Below are positions 22,137 to 31,610 of a stretch of 41,611 nt of DNA, in pieces; position 1 is the stretch's first letter; every line of letters begins with the position of its first letter. The notes under the pieces are model-generated. The model made no database searches and had not been told where the DNA came from. It saw nothing but the letters and a program-made list of their open reading frames with translations. A program made the translations under genes and the position numbers. The DNA is from Clostridiales bacterium (lineage in GTDB: Bacteria; Bacillota; Clostridia; Oscillospirales; Oscillospiraceae): the NCBI GenBank assembly GCA_018374635.1, contig JAHAEW010000021.1, positions 1-41,611 of the forward strand, written 5' to 3'.

Positions 22137-23476
22137 CGGAACACACCATACAAACACTGACCGTAGACGCCTATTCCAGCGATGGCGCCGGCGTCGCCCG
22201 GCTGGACGGCGCGGCCGTCTTTGTGGCGGGCGGCCTGCGGGGCGAGACCTGCCGGGTCTATCTGGATAAGGTAGGCCGCACCGCTGTCTGGGGCCATGTG
22301 GTGGAGGTCCTGACTCCATCCCCCCACCGGCTGGCTCCCGACTGTCCCTATGACGCCCAGTGCGGCGGCTGCCGTTTTCGCCACATGACTTACGCGGAAG
22401 AGCTCTCCGCCAAGCGCCAGCGGGTCGAGGACGCCCTGCGCCGCATCGGCGGACTGGATCTGCCGGTGGAGGCGATCCTGGGGGCCGTCCATCCCGAGCG
22501 CTACCGCAACAAGGCCCAGTTCCCGGTCTGTCCCGGTCCCCGGATCGGATTCTATCAGGCCGGGACCCACACGGTCACCGACGTAGCCGACTGCCTTCTC
22601 CAGAGCGAAGCGGCCGCCCGGCTGCGCACCGCCGCCAAGGAATGGATGACAGCCTTCCACATCCCCGCCTATCAGGAGAAGCGCGGCAAGGGCCTTGTGC
22701 GGCATGTCTACGTCCGCACCAACCGCCGCGGCCAGTCTCTTTTCTGCCTGCTGGTCAATGGAACCAGCGTGCCCCACGAGGCAGAGCTGGTGCAGGTCCT
22801 CCGCAATGCCGAGCCCGGCCTCACCGGCGTCGTGCTGGGCGTGAATGAGACGCGCAGCAACGTCATTCTGGGCGGCTCCTACCGTACGCTCTGGGGGAAT
22901 GATTTCCTGGACGACACGCTCTGCGGCCTGACCTTCCGCCTGTCCGTCCCCTCCTTTTACCAGGTCAACCCGGAGCAGACCGAGATCCTCTATGGCAAAG
23001 CGGCGGAATTTGCTGCGCTCACCGGAACGGAAACAGTCCTGGACCTCTACTGCGGCATCGGAACCATCGGCCTCACCATGGCGGGAAGGGCCGGCGCTGT
23101 CATTGGCGCCGAGGTGGTCCCGGAGGCCGTCCGGGACGCCCAGGCCAACGCCGAGCGCAACGGCATCACCAACGCCCGCTTCCTGTGCGGAGATGCCGGC
23201 GAGGCCGCGCGCCGTCTGGCCCAGGAGGGGCTCCGCCCCGATGTGGTGTGTGTGGACCCCCCGCGGAAGGGCCTGCGCGAGGATGTGGTGGAGACCGCGG
23301 CCTCCATGGCTCCCCAGCGCATCGTCTACGTCTCCTGCGATCCCGCCACGCTGGCGCGGGATCTGGCCCGTTTTGCCCAGTGTGGTTATTCCGCCCAGAA
23401 GGCTGTGGCTGTGGATATGTTCCCCCGCACCGCCCATGTGGAGACGGTCTGTCAGCTCATTCGGGCCGATCGCTGA
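22124..23476 (+). CDS. 23S rRNA (uracil-5-)-methyltransferase, RlmD/RlmCD family
   Basis: A 450-residue SAM-dependent methyltransferase that makes m5U in 23S rRNA. An N-terminal TRAM domain (about 5-62) is followed by four iron-sulfur ligands C74, C80, C83 and C157. The SAM-binding motif LDLYCGIGTIGL lies at 306-317, DPPRKG at 378-383, and the catalytic cysteine is C405 in VSCDPATLARDL. In Gram-positive bacteria one such enzyme (RlmCD) often modifies both U747 and U1939. GAAGGAG lies 11 bases before ATG 22124; a second ATG three codons later is possible. Translation is probably coupled to the lipoprotein gene. Confidence 0.93.
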   Translation: MDRMTEHTIQTLTVDAYSSDGAGVARLDGAAVFVAGGLRGETCRVYLDKVGRTAVWGHVVEVLTPSPHRLAPDCPYDAQCGGCRFRHMTYAEELSAKRQRVEDALRRIGGLDLPVEAILGAVHPERYRNKAQFPVCPGPRIGFYQAGTHTVTDVADCLLQSEAAARLRTAAKEWMTAFHIPAYQEKRGKGLVRHVYVRTNRRGQSLFCLLVNGTSVPHEAELVQVLRNAEPGLTGVVLGVNETRSNVILGGSYRTLWGNDFLDDTLCGLTFRLSVPSFYQVNPEQTEILYGKAAEFAALTGTETVLDLYCGIGTIGLTMAGRAGAVIGAEVVPEAVRDAQANAERNGITNARFLCGDAGEAARRLAQEGLRPDVVCVDPPRKGLREDVVETAASMAPQRIVYVSCDPATLARDLARFAQCGYSAQKAVAVDMFPRTAHVETVCQLIRADR

Positions 23477-23573
23477 GCCTTCCGCTCGTCCCCAACCACG
23501 TTCCTTATGCTTCGCAGCGCCTTCCGGGCAGGCCCATCCCGGACTTTTACTGTGTGCCCATGGAGGTACTGCT

Positions 23574-26500
23574 ATGTCAAATCTCCGCGCTTCTCTCGAA
23601 GAAATCCTGGACGGCCTGGAGACCACCGCCGTCTACATCGTCCATCCCCAGAACCGAACGCTGCTGTTCCGCAACCGGGCCGCCGCCCTAACGCCCGGGC
23701 TGGCCCCCGGAAGCCTCTGCCCCGACCTCCCGGACGCCTCTGTCACGCCCATTCGCTGGCAGGACGGCGCAGAGGCGGAGATGCTCTCCCGTCCGCTTCC
23801 GCAAGAGGAGGGGGATACTTCCTCCCCCTGTGCCGGCACGGTACCGGCCTCGGCGCTCTCCGCCTGCTGTGATCTGTTTGCCTATGTGCTGGACCTTCAC
23901 GCGGACGAGTACTATGCCTGCCCGCCCTGCCTGTCCGGCCAGAAGGGCTCTTTGGCAGAACTGCGCACGTTTTTGTGCAGCCAGGTCTCTTCCAGCCGTA
24001 TGCCCATGTTGGAACAGTTTCTCTCTCCGGAGCCGCTGCGTCACGTCTTTGCGGCCCCGCTCCCCCCGCTGGAGTTGGATCTCAAGCAGCCCGATGGCAG
24101 CGAGCGCCATGCCGTTCTCACCCTGCTGCCCCTCTCCCCCTCCGTATGCAGGCCGGACCGCGTCCTGCTCACCGGCCGCACCCAGCACCAGACCAAGGCA
24201 GCCCTGCGGCATGCCGCCGAGCAGCGGGCGCTCTACGACTCTCTGCCGGGCGGGGTTGCCAAGTTCTGGATCGATGCGCAGACCACCTTCCTGGGCGGGA
24301 GTTCCACCTTTCTGGAAATGTTCGGCATGCCTCCGCACAAGGGCATGGGGCACCGCATCCTCCCCGATTACCAGCCCCATATCCTCTCTGAGATCCACAG
24401 TAAGGCCCGGCGGCATCTGCCCATTTCACTGGAATTCCCCATGCGGCGCAGGGATGGCCGCTCCATCTGGGTCCAGTGCGAGGGAACCTGTGTGGAAGAA
24501 GACGGGGGATACCCGGTCTATCTTTTCCTGCTGCTGGATGTGACCCTGCGCCACGAAGCCGTGGAGGCGCTGGAGCAGGAGAAGGCCAAATACCGCCTGG
24601 TCGCGGAAGGTGCCGCCGACATCGTCTTTGAGTACTTCCTGCACCAGGACCATCTCTACATCCAGTACAGCCAGGGCGAATCCAGCCTTACCATTCCCGG
24701 ATATCTGGAGGACGTCATCCGGCGCGGGCGCTGTTCGGGCGCGGACCTGGAACAGCTCCGTCAGGTCCTGCGCGGCGGCCTCTGGCAGGCGGAGGTCCGC
24801 CTCATCCCCTATCAGGAGGCCGAACCCCACTGGTATCTGCTCCAGGGAAATCCGCTTCTGGACGGCGGGGAGGTCACGCGGGTCATCGGCACCTTCCGGC
24901 TCATTGACGAGCCTAAGGCCCAGATCCAGACGGCTCAGTACCGCTTGGCGGAAGCCCTGGAGGAGAACCGCCGGGCCAACCGCCGCTTTTCCAGTGCGGT
25001 GAGCCGGTTCTATGACGCCATCTATGAGGCGGAGCTCTACTCCGGCGATCTGGTCATCTGGAAGGAATCGGCGGGCGTGCTCACCCCGATGGAGAGCGGC
25101 GTCACCCTGTCCGAGCACATTCAGACGGTGGCCGACCATTTTGTCCATCCGGATCACCGGGAGCACTTTCTGGCGCAATTTACCCAGGAGCGGCTGCTGG
25201 AGCTCTTTCTGAGCGGAGCACAGGAGTGTTCCATGGAAGCGCCCAACCGGCTTGTCTCCGGCGAATACCACTGGTTCAGCCTCCAGGTGCAGCTGGTGGA
25301 GCGGGAGGAGCACGTCCTGCGCATCATGATCTACCTCAAGGATATCGAGGCGCAGAAGGCCGAACAGGAACGCCAGCAGCAGGCCTTGTGGGACGCCCTG
25401 AAGCTGGCGGAACAGGCCAACGACGCCAAGACGGACTTCCTCTCCCGGATGAGTCACGACATCCGCACGCCTATGAACGCGATCATCGGTATGACCACCA
25501 TCGCCTCCTCCCATCTGGAGGAGCCGGAAAAGATCGCCGACTGCCTGCACAAGATCAACGCTTCCTCCCGGTATCTGCTCTCCCTCATCAATGATATTCT
25601 GGATCTCTCCCGCATCGAGTGCGGCAAACTCTCCATTGCGCAGGAGCCCTTTGATCTGCCGCAGCTGATCCAGGACCTGAGCGCGGTTGGCTCCTCCCAG
25701 GCGCTTCTCAAAGAGCAGGAGCTGCGCATAACCGTCTCTCCCCAGCTGCGGCGCACCTATACCGGCGACGCCCTGCGCATCCACCAGATCCTGATGAATC
25801 TGCTTGGAAACGCCCTGAAATACACACCCGAGCATGGACATATCTCCTTCCGCGCCGACTGCAAGCGTCTGACCGCGGATTCCGACCTGCTCACCTTCCA
25901 AGTGCAGGATGACGGCATCGGCATCACCCGGGACTTCCTGGGGCAAATCTTTGACGCCTTTTCCCAGGACCGCCAGACCGACGTGCGGGTGGGCAGCGGG
26001 CTGGGGCTGGCCATCACGCAAAACCTGGTCCATCTGATGAACGGCAACATTTCGGTAGAGAGTCAGTTTGGGAAGGAAAGTTGCTTTACCGTAGAGATCC
26101 CCCTGAAATACCCCGATCTGCACTCCGGCTCTGCCGAACCGCATCTGCCCGGCGACCTGCGGGTCCTGGTGGTGGACGACGACTCCACGGTCCTGGAGCA
26201 GGCCGCCGCCCTTCTCTCCCAGATGGGGGTCACCGCCCGGATTGCCGGCAGCGGCGCCAAGGCCCTGGGCATGCTGGAGCATGAGCTGGAAAAGCAGCAA
26301 CACTACGACATTGTTCTGGTGGACTGGAAAATGCCGGGCATGGACGGCGTCGAGACGGTGCGGCGCATCCGCGCCCTGACCGGCGGCGAGACATTGGTGG
26401 CCGTCATGTCCGCCTACGACTGGAGCGATATCGAAACAGAAGCCCGGGAGGCCGGAGTGGACCTCTTTGTCTCCAAGCCGCTCCAGCCCCACAATCTGCG

Positions 26501-26960
26501 CGCCGTGCTCACCACATCGGCCCGGCATCACAGGCAGCAGCCCCAGGCGGTCCGCTTTGACGGCCAGCGCGTGCTGCTGGTGGAAGACAACGAGCTCAAC
26601 CAGGAGATCGCCGTCACGATCCTGGAGGAAAAGGGCCTTCTGGTGGATGTGGCCGAAAATGGCAGGGTTGCGCTGGAGCGGTTCCAGTCCACCCCGCCGG
26701 GGACCTATTTCGCCCTGCTTATGGACATCCAGATGCCGGTAATGAACGGCTATGAGGCCGCCCGGGCCATCCGGGCTCTGGACCGGCCCGACGCGGCCGG
26801 CGTTCCCATCATCGCCATGACCGCAAACGCCTTTGCCAGCGATGTCTCCCAGGCTGTGTCCGCGGTTATGAACGGCCACATTGCCAAACCTGTGGAATTT
26901 GAAAAGCTCGCCGCCCTGCTCCAAGATGTGACCGGAGGGCGCGCCGACGCCCGTCCGTGA
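23574..26960 (+). CDS. Large hybrid sensor histidine kinase with two receiver domains
   Basis: A 1128-residue cytoplasmic kinase with no membrane helix. About 1-210 is an unassigned sensory region; three PAS-like segments follow (about 221-335, 340-450, 470-600). The HisKA domain has the phosphorylated H628 in MSHDIRTPMNAIIG; HATPase_c (about 735-845) shows NLLGNALKYTPE, DDGIGI and GSGLGLAI. Two receivers follow: D917 in VLVDWKMPGMDG and D1051 in LLMDIQMPVMNG. There is no HPt domain, so a separate phosphotransfer protein or purely internal signalling is implied. ATG 23574 follows GGAGGT by six bases. No partner regulator gene is adjacent. Confidence 0.92.
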   Translation: MSNLRASLEEILDGLETTAVYIVHPQNRTLLFRNRAAALTPGLAPGSLCPDLPDASVTPIRWQDGAEAEMLSRPLPQEEGDTSSPCAGTVPASALSACCDLFAYVLDLHADEYYACPPCLSGQKGSLAELRTFLCSQVSSSRMPMLEQFLSPEPLRHVFAAPLPPLELDLKQPDGSERHAVLTLLPLSPSVCRPDRVLLTGRTQHQTKAALRHAAEQRALYDSLPGGVAKFWIDAQTTFLGGSSTFLEMFGMPPHKGMGHRILPDYQPHILSEIHSKARRHLPISLEFPMRRRDGRSIWVQCEGTCVEEDGGYPVYLFLLLDVTLRHEAVEALEQEKAKYRLVAEGAADIVFEYFLHQDHLYIQYSQGESSLTIPGYLEDVIRRGRCSGADLEQLRQVLRGGLWQAEVRLIPYQEAEPHWYLLQGNPLLDGGEVTRVIGTFRLIDEPKAQIQTAQYRLAEALEENRRANRRFSSAVSRFYDAIYEAELYSGDLVIWKESAGVLTPMESGVTLSEHIQTVADHFVHPDHREHFLAQFTQERLLELFLSGAQECSMEAPNRLVSGEYHWFSLQVQLVEREEHVLRIMIYLKDIEAQKAEQERQQQALWDALKLAEQANDAKTDFLSRMSHDIRTPMNAIIGMTTIASSHLEEPEKIADCLHKINASSRYLLSLINDILDLSRIECGKLSIAQEPFDLPQLIQDLSAVGSSQALLKEQELRITVSPQLRRTYTGDALRIHQILMNLLGNALKYTPEHGHISFRADCKRLTADSDLLTFQVQDDGIGITRDFLGQIFDAFSQDRQTDVRVGSGLGLAITQNLVHLMNGNISVESQFGKESCFTVEIPLKYPDLHSGSAEPHLPGDLRVLVVDDDSTVLEQAAALLSQMGVTARIAGSGAKALGMLEHELEKQQHYDIVLVDWKMPGMDGVETVRRIRALTGGETLVAVMSAYDWSDIETEAREAGVDLFVSKPLQPHNLRAVLTTSARHHRQQPQAVRFDGQRVLLVEDNELNQEIAVTILEEKGLLVDVAENGRVALERFQSTPPGTYFALLMDIQMPVMNGYEAARAIRALDRPDAAGVPIIAMTANAFASDVSQAVSAVMNGHIAKPVEFEKLAALLQDVTGGRADARP

Positions 26961-26973
26961 AACGAGGTATGCT

Positions 26974-27660
26974 ATGTCTGATACCCATTCCATCCATGTG
27001 ATCGCCCACATCCACACCCAGTTCCCCACCAAATTCGGCATTCCCCGGCAGAGCGGCCTGGTGGAGGAGCTGCGGGGCACGGTGGTCTTTGCGCCGGAAT
27101 ACCGCAATCCGGACGCCCTGCGGGGACTGGAGTCCTTCTCCCATGTCTGGCTGATCTGGCAGTTTTCCGGCGCGGTGCGGGAGACCTGGTCTCCCACCGT
27201 CCGCCCGCCCCGTCTGGGCGGCAACCGGCGTATGGGGGTGTTTGCCACCCGCTCCCCCTTCCGCCCGAACCCCATCGGGCTCTCCTCCGTGCGCCTTCTG
27301 GGCGTGGAGCACCATCCGGAGCTGGGGCCTGTGCTCCAGGTGGCCGGGGCCGACCTGATGGACGGCACCCCCATCTACGACATCAAGCCCTATATTGCCA
27401 CGGACCTCCATCCGGATGCCGCAGGCGGCTTTACTTTGGGCCTGGATGAGCGCAGGCTGGAGGTGGCGTTCCCCTCCGCCCTGCTGGACCAGATCCCCGC
27501 GGAACACCGCGCCGCCCTGCTGGGTGTGCTTTCGCGGGACCCCCGCCCCAGCTACCAGAAGGATTCCGAGCGTCTCTACGGGCTGACCTTCGCCGGATGG
27601 GACATTCAATTCACCATTTGGGAAGGCGTCCTCACCGTCCGCCATGTCCGGCCCTGCTGA
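26974..27660 (+). CDS. trmO: tRNA (N6-threonylcarbamoyladenosine-37-N6) methyltransferase TrmO
   Basis: A 228-residue enzyme of the TrmO/TsaA family, which uses SAM to methylate t6A37 of some tRNAs to m6t6A. The conserved core is present: IAHIHTQFPTKFGIPRQ at the start, LEGLESFSHVWLI-type (RGLESFSHVWLIWQF), then GVFATRSPFRPNPIGLSSVRL and GADLMDGTPIYDIKPY. The C-terminal part matches the usual extension. GAGGT lies five bases before the ATG. It follows the kinase by 13 bases, probably by operon convenience rather than shared function. Confidence 0.93.
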   Translation: MSDTHSIHVIAHIHTQFPTKFGIPRQSGLVEELRGTVVFAPEYRNPDALRGLESFSHVWLIWQFSGAVRETWSPTVRPPRLGGNRRMGVFATRSPFRPNPIGLSSVRLLGVEHHPELGPVLQVAGADLMDGTPIYDIKPYIATDLHPDAAGGFTLGLDERRLEVAFPSALLDQIPAEHRAALLGVLSRDPRPSYQKDSERLYGLTFAGWDIQFTIWEGVLTVRHVRPC

Positions 27661-27687
27661 TCCGGGGCACATCAAAAAGGAGTCTCT

Positions 27688-29016
27688 ATGACCTATTCCC
27701 TCTATCAACTTCTTTGGCTCTTCCTGCTCTATTCCCTTTTGGGCTGGTGTGCCGGCGTAGTGGCGTCCTCTCTGCGCAAGCACGCCTTTATCAACACCGG
27801 TTTCCTCAACCTGCCTCTGTGTCCCATCTACGGCACGGCCGCCGTTCTCTTTTCCATCTTTCTCCCGGAACTGGCCCACAACCTCTTTTTTCTCTTTCTG
27901 GGAGGCACCGTGCTCTCCGCCTTTCTGATTTTTGTGACCGGCTTTTTGCTTGAGCGCATTTTTCACCGGAAGTGGTGGGACTTTACCCAGCACCGTTTTC
28001 AGTTTGAGGGCTATATCTCCGTTCCGCTTCTGGCCCTTTGGGGCGCTCTGGCCGTGGTCTGCATCCGGCTGGGGAACCCCCTTCTTCTGCGGCTGACACA
28101 GCTCATCCCCCGTTCCCTCGGCCAGACCGTCCTGGCAGTGGTCTACGGGCTTGTGGGCCTGGACTTCCTGCTCTCCCTGGTCTCGGTCCTCCAGCTGCGC
28201 TTCCGCGTCAAAAAGCTCACCGAACTGGAAGAGGATTTCCGCAATCTCTCCAGCCATTTTGGAAATGCCATCACCGGGCGGATCCAGCGCCGCGTGATCC
28301 ACGCCTATCCCAACCTGGAGACCGAGAAAATCGTCCAAGCCCAGGAGGAGACCCGCCGCCATGAAAAGCCCCTTGTCTTTGCACAGGGCTGCTGCTTTCA
28401 CAAACTGGTGTGGCTTTTCGTCATCGCCGCCTTTCTGGGCGCCCTCATCGAAATGGTCTTCTGCCGGCTGACGATGGGCTGGTGGATGAGCCGCTCCAGT
28501 GTGGTGTGGGGGCCTTTCAGCGTGGTGTGGGGGCTGGGCGGCGTCATGCTCACCGCGGCCCTCTATAAATACAAGGATAAGAGCGACGGCTCCATCTTTC
28601 TGGCCGGGACCATCCTGGGCGGCGCCTATGAATATGTGTGCAGCGTCTTTACCGAGCTGGTGTTCGGCACCATCTTCTGGGATTACAGCCATCTCCCCTT
28701 CAACCTGGGCGGGCGGATCAATCTGCTCTTCTGCTTCTTCTGGGGAATCGCCGCGGTGGTCTGGCTCAAGTACATCTATCCATGCCTCTCCAGTCTCATC
28801 GAGCGCATCCCCATCCGCTGGGGCCGTGTGGGGACCTGGGTCCTTCTGGTGTTTATGGTGTGCAATATGTCCATCTCCGCCCTGGCTCTGGCCCGCTACT
28901 CCCAGCGCCAGACCCAGCCGGATGCCCCTCAAAATGCCGTGACCGCCTTTCTGGATACCCGCTTCCCGGACGCCCGGATGGAGCATGTTTATCCCAAGGC
29001 CAAAATCGTAAACTGA
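27688..29016 (+). CDS. CmpB-like membrane protein with duplicated domain
   Basis: A 442-residue polytopic membrane protein of the ABC_trans_CmpB (COG4905) family, named after putative ABC permeases but of unknown function. The characteristic unit occurs twice: YSLLGWCAGVVASSL with GFLNLPLCPIYG near residues 15-55, and AFLGALIEMVFCRL with SSVVWGPFSVVWG near 250-285. Most family members carry one copy, so this is a fused tandem form. Between the halves lies a charged cytosolic stretch (about 165-230). AAAAGGAG precedes the ATG. It sits between trmO and a DUF3783 gene. Confidence 0.8.
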   Translation: MTYSLYQLLWLFLLYSLLGWCAGVVASSLRKHAFINTGFLNLPLCPIYGTAAVLFSIFLPELAHNLFFLFLGGTVLSAFLIFVTGFLLERIFHRKWWDFTQHRFQFEGYISVPLLALWGALAVVCIRLGNPLLLRLTQLIPRSLGQTVLAVVYGLVGLDFLLSLVSVLQLRFRVKKLTELEEDFRNLSSHFGNAITGRIQRRVIHAYPNLETEKIVQAQEETRRHEKPLVFAQGCCFHKLVWLFVIAAFLGALIEMVFCRLTMGWWMSRSSVVWGPFSVVWGLGGVMLTAALYKYKDKSDGSIFLAGTILGGAYEYVCSVFTELVFGTIFWDYSHLPFNLGGRINLLFCFFWGIAAVVWLKYIYPCLSSLIERIPIRWGRVGTWVLLVFMVCNMSISALALARYSQRQTQPDAPQNAVTAFLDTRFPDARMEHVYPKAKIVN

Positions 29017-29074
29017 CTTCTCCACATTTTATGGCTCCGCTGTGGAAAACCTATTCTTCCAGGAGGTCTTTTTC

Positions 29075-29467
29075 ATGTCCAAACCGCAGGGGCTTGTCCT
29101 CTATTATAACGCTTCCGCCCCGCAGGAGGCCGCGAGAGCCCGCCTCGTTTTCATCCGCATGGGGCTGCGGGTCAAGCAAATCACCGAGGAGGATCTGGGC
29201 CAGGCGGTGGGCTCCTTCGCAGGTCTGGAAGTGCCGCCTCCTCCCGCCGCCGCTCCTGTTTCCATTGAGGAGAGCATTCTGGTCTTTTCCGGCCTCCCCG
29301 GGCGCGCGCTGGATCAGACGCTGGCCGCCCTGCGCAAGGCCGGAATTCCCCGCTCGGTCTACAAGGCAGTGCTGACTCCAGGGAATGCCGCCTGGTCCTT
29401 TTATCAGCTCTATCAGGAGCTCTGTAACGAACGGCAGGCCATCGAACAGAGCAATTCCCCCGATTGA
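29075..29467 (+). CDS. DUF3783 domain protein
   Basis: A 130-residue soluble protein. The N-terminal half is GLVLYYN...RLVFIRMGLRVKQITEEDLGQAVGSFAGL, followed by a Pro/Ala stretch and the DUF3783 core (LVFSGLPGRALDQTLAALRKAGIP, then YKAVLTPGNAAWSFYQLYQEL). The family is widespread in Clostridia and has no known function. ATG 29075 follows AGGAGGT by six bases. It closes the run of genes beginning with the lipoprotein; a 140-base AT-rich gap follows. Confidence 0.8.
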   Translation: MSKPQGLVLYYNASAPQEAARARLVFIRMGLRVKQITEEDLGQAVGSFAGLEVPPPPAAAPVSIEESILVFSGLPGRALDQTLAALRKAGIPRSVYKAVLTPGNAAWSFYQLYQELCNERQAIEQSNSPD

Positions 29468-29578
29468 CTTCGACAATCTTCTATTTTATTAAGCAAGATT
29501 ATAAAATTTTTCTTAAAAACAACTTTTTGCTTGTCCCGTGCGTCAAAAAGAGGTAAGCTTAGTGTTCGGTAACGACCG

Positions 29579-29602
29579 GACGCGGGGCTTGCCCCTGCCG
29601 TC
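29579..29602 (+). other. Hairpin in the leader of the ThrE-type exporter gene
   Basis: GGGG and CCCC arms around CTTG, extended by flanking GACG and CGTC with a small bulge. It lies just before the first ATG of the exporter gene, in a gap (29468-29607) that otherwise shows only a weak TTGTCC/TAAGCT promoter-like pair near 29530-29558. Confidence 0.35.
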
Positions 29603-29607
29603 AGTCT

Positions 29608-30396
29608 ATGGAAAGGCAGGTGCGGCGCACTTTGAGCATTAATTATGACCAGCTTTTGGATCTGGCCACCGAGCTTGGTTTCCGTCTGATGGAGACGGGA
29701 GCTGAGATCTACCGGGTGGAGGAATCCGTGCAATATATTCTGCGGGCATACGGCGTGGAGACCGGCGAGGTCTTTGCCATTCCCAACTGCCTGATCGTCA
29801 GTCTCACGGATACCGCGGGACACGCCAGCACACGGGTGCGGCGGATTCCCGCCCACGGAACGGATATCTCTCTTCTGGAGGCCTACAACGAATTCTGCCG
29901 GAACATCACAGAGTCTCCTCCCCCGCTGGAGGAGGCCCTGAAACGCATGGAGGCCATCCGCGCCCGGCACTTCGTCTACCCTTTCCCCGTGATGCTCCTG
30001 GCCTATTTTGTGGGCGGAGGAGCATACTCCCTTTTCTTTGGCGGGGACTGGACCGACGGCGTCTGCGGCGGACTGTGCGGCGTGGCCATCGGGCTGTGTC
30101 TCCGGCTGCTGGCCCCGCTTGGCGCCAACTCCTTCGTGCGCACCATTGCCGCCGGGGCGGTGGCCGCCCTGTGCGCACTGGTCCTGGTGGGCATGGGTCT
30201 GGGGCACAATCCGGACTTTATTACCATCGGCGCGCTGATGATCCTGGTGCCGGGGATCGCCTTCACCAATGCCATGCGGGATATCATGGCCGGTGATCTG
30301 ACCTCGGGGGTCAACAAAGTGGTGGAGGCCCTCCTCATCGCCACCGCCATCGCGCTGGGGACCGGCTTTGTCCTGAGCCTGGCTCCGGCGGTCTAA
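29608..30396 (+). CDS. Threonine/serine exporter family protein, N-terminal module (ThrE/DUF1212)
   Basis: A 262-residue protein. The first 115 residues are the cytosolic DUF1212 part (LATELGFRLMETGAEIYRVEESV, then NCLIVSLTD), which contains the conserved GAEIYRVE motif. About five transmembrane helices follow from residue 120. ThrE-type proteins export threonine and serine; in many Firmicutes the transporter is split into this protein and a smaller DUF3815 partner, which is the next gene. ATG 29608 is annotated but lacks a clear ribosome site; TTG 29632, behind AAGGCAGG, is a good alternative. Confidence 0.85.
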   Translation: MERQVRRTLSINYDQLLDLATELGFRLMETGAEIYRVEESVQYILRAYGVETGEVFAIPNCLIVSLTDTAGHASTRVRRIPAHGTDISLLEAYNEFCRNITESPPPLEEALKRMEAIRARHFVYPFPVMLLAYFVGGGAYSLFFGGDWTDGVCGGLCGVAIGLCLRLLAPLGANSFVRTIAAGAVAALCALVLVGMGLGHNPDFITIGALMILVPGIAFTNAMRDIMAGDLTSGVNKVVEALLIATAIALGTGFVLSLAPAV

Positions 30397-30406
30397 GGGG
30401 GTGGAT

Positions 30407-30886
30407 GTGTTGGAACTGTTCACCTTCTCCTACTTTCTCCCCTGCTTCTATGCCTTTGTGGGCTGTGTGGCTTTTGCCGTCTCCTTTAATATTCACGGCC
30501 GCGAGATTCTCATTTCCGCCCTGGGCGGCGCGGTGGGCTGGCTGGTCTACTTACTCTCCGCCCCCTGGCTCCCGGGTGAGGTGGGACGGTATTTTCTGGC
30601 CTCCCTGGCCCTCTCCGCCTACTGTGAGGGGATGGCCCGGGTGCGCAAATGCCCCGCCACCTCATATCTTCTGATCTCGATCTTTCCTCTGGTCCCGGGC
30701 GCCGGGATCTACTATACCATGGAGTATGCCGTCCACGGTGAGACGCCCCTCTTCCTCCAGCAGGGCATGGATACGCTGAGCCTGGCCGGCGCGCTGGCGC
30801 TTGGCATTCTGCTGGTGACCTCGGTTATGCGTATGTGGACCCTCTTCTGCCGCCGCACCAGGCGGACTTCCGCGCGAAGGAGATGA
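30407..30886 (+). CDS. Threonine/serine exporter family protein, C-terminal module (DUF3815)
   Basis: A 159-residue membrane protein with about four to five helices and the family's SFNIHGREILISALGGAVGWL stretch, which corresponds to the C-terminal part of full-length ThrE. It should combine with the preceding DUF1212 protein to make one exporter. The GTG at 30407 is chosen because AAGGGGG is properly spaced to it; a GTG at 30401 lies too close. It starts 10 bases after the first half. Its stop lies inside the ribosome binding site of the next gene. Confidence 0.82.
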   Translation: MLELFTFSYFLPCFYAFVGCVAFAVSFNIHGREILISALGGAVGWLVYLLSAPWLPGEVGRYFLASLALSAYCEGMARVRKCPATSYLLISIFPLVPGAGIYYTMEYAVHGETPLFLQQGMDTLSLAGALALGILLVTSVMRMWTLFCRRTRRTSARRR

Positions 30887-30890
30887 TCTC

Positions 30891-31580
30891 TTGCCCCGCT
30901 ATGACTATGTGCTCTTTGATGCGGACAACACCCTCTTTGACTTCGACCAGGCGGAGCGCCGCGCCCTTCAGGCGGCGCTGGAGGCCCACGGCTATCCCTT
31001 CAATGACCTGACCGAGCAGCTCTATCTGGCGGTGAACCGGGCGCTCTGGCACCGCTTTGATCTGGGAAGCATTGAGAAAGAAACCCTTCTGCGGGAGCGC
31101 TTTGCCGTATTCTCCCGTGTAATGGGCGGGCAGGACGATCCGGAAGAATTCAACCGCTTCTACCTGGACCGCCTGGCCGAGGGAAGCGATCTGCTCCCCG
31201 GTGCGGAGGACCTCTGCCGCGCCCTCGCGCCCCACTGCACCCTGGCCATCATTACCAACGGGGTCTCCCGCGCCCAGCGGGGCCGCTTCTGTGCCTCGCC
31301 CCTCCCACCCCTCTTTTCCGGGCTGTATATCTCCGGCGAATTGGGCGTGAGCAAGCCTCACAAGGCCTTTTTTGACGCGGTCCTTCAGGACCTGCACATC
31401 CCGTCCCATGCCCATACCGTGGTGGTTGGGGATAATCTGTTCTCCGATATCCAGGGCGGGATCAACGCGGGACTGGATACCATCTGGTACAATCCCCGGA
31501 GGCTCCCCAACCCCGACGGCCCATTCCCTACATTTGAGGTATCGGATTTCGACGCGCTGCGCACACTGCTCCTGTGCTGA
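30891..31580 (+). CDS. HAD-type phosphatase of the YjjG/YfnB group
   Basis: A 229-residue haloacid dehalogenase hydrolase with a helical cap. Motif I is FDADNTLFDF with nucleophile D10 and acid D12; motif II is IITNGVS; motif III/IV are KPHKAFFD and VVVGDNLFSDIQGG. The DADNTLFDF form and overall layout match YjjG, a 5'-nucleotidase active on non-canonical pyrimidine nucleotides. The start is TTG 30891, seven bases after GAAGGAG. Four bases separate it from the exporter gene. Confidence 0.88.
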   Translation: MPRYDYVLFDADNTLFDFDQAERRALQAALEAHGYPFNDLTEQLYLAVNRALWHRFDLGSIEKETLLRERFAVFSRVMGGQDDPEEFNRFYLDRLAEGSDLLPGAEDLCRALAPHCTLAIITNGVSRAQRGRFCASPLPPLFSGLYISGELGVSKPHKAFFDAVLQDLHIPSHAHTVVVGDNLFSDIQGGINAGLDTIWYNPRRLPNPDGPFPTFEVSDFDALRTLLLC

Positions 31581-31610
31581 TTTTATTTCCTGAAATGAGG
31601 TACATATCCC

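Noticed and set aside
24426..29025. Long minus-strand open frames (24426-27374 and 26866-29025) opposite the hybrid kinase, trmO and the CmpB-like gene
   Set aside because: They overlap three well-supported genes entirely and have the same His/Gly-rich shadow composition.
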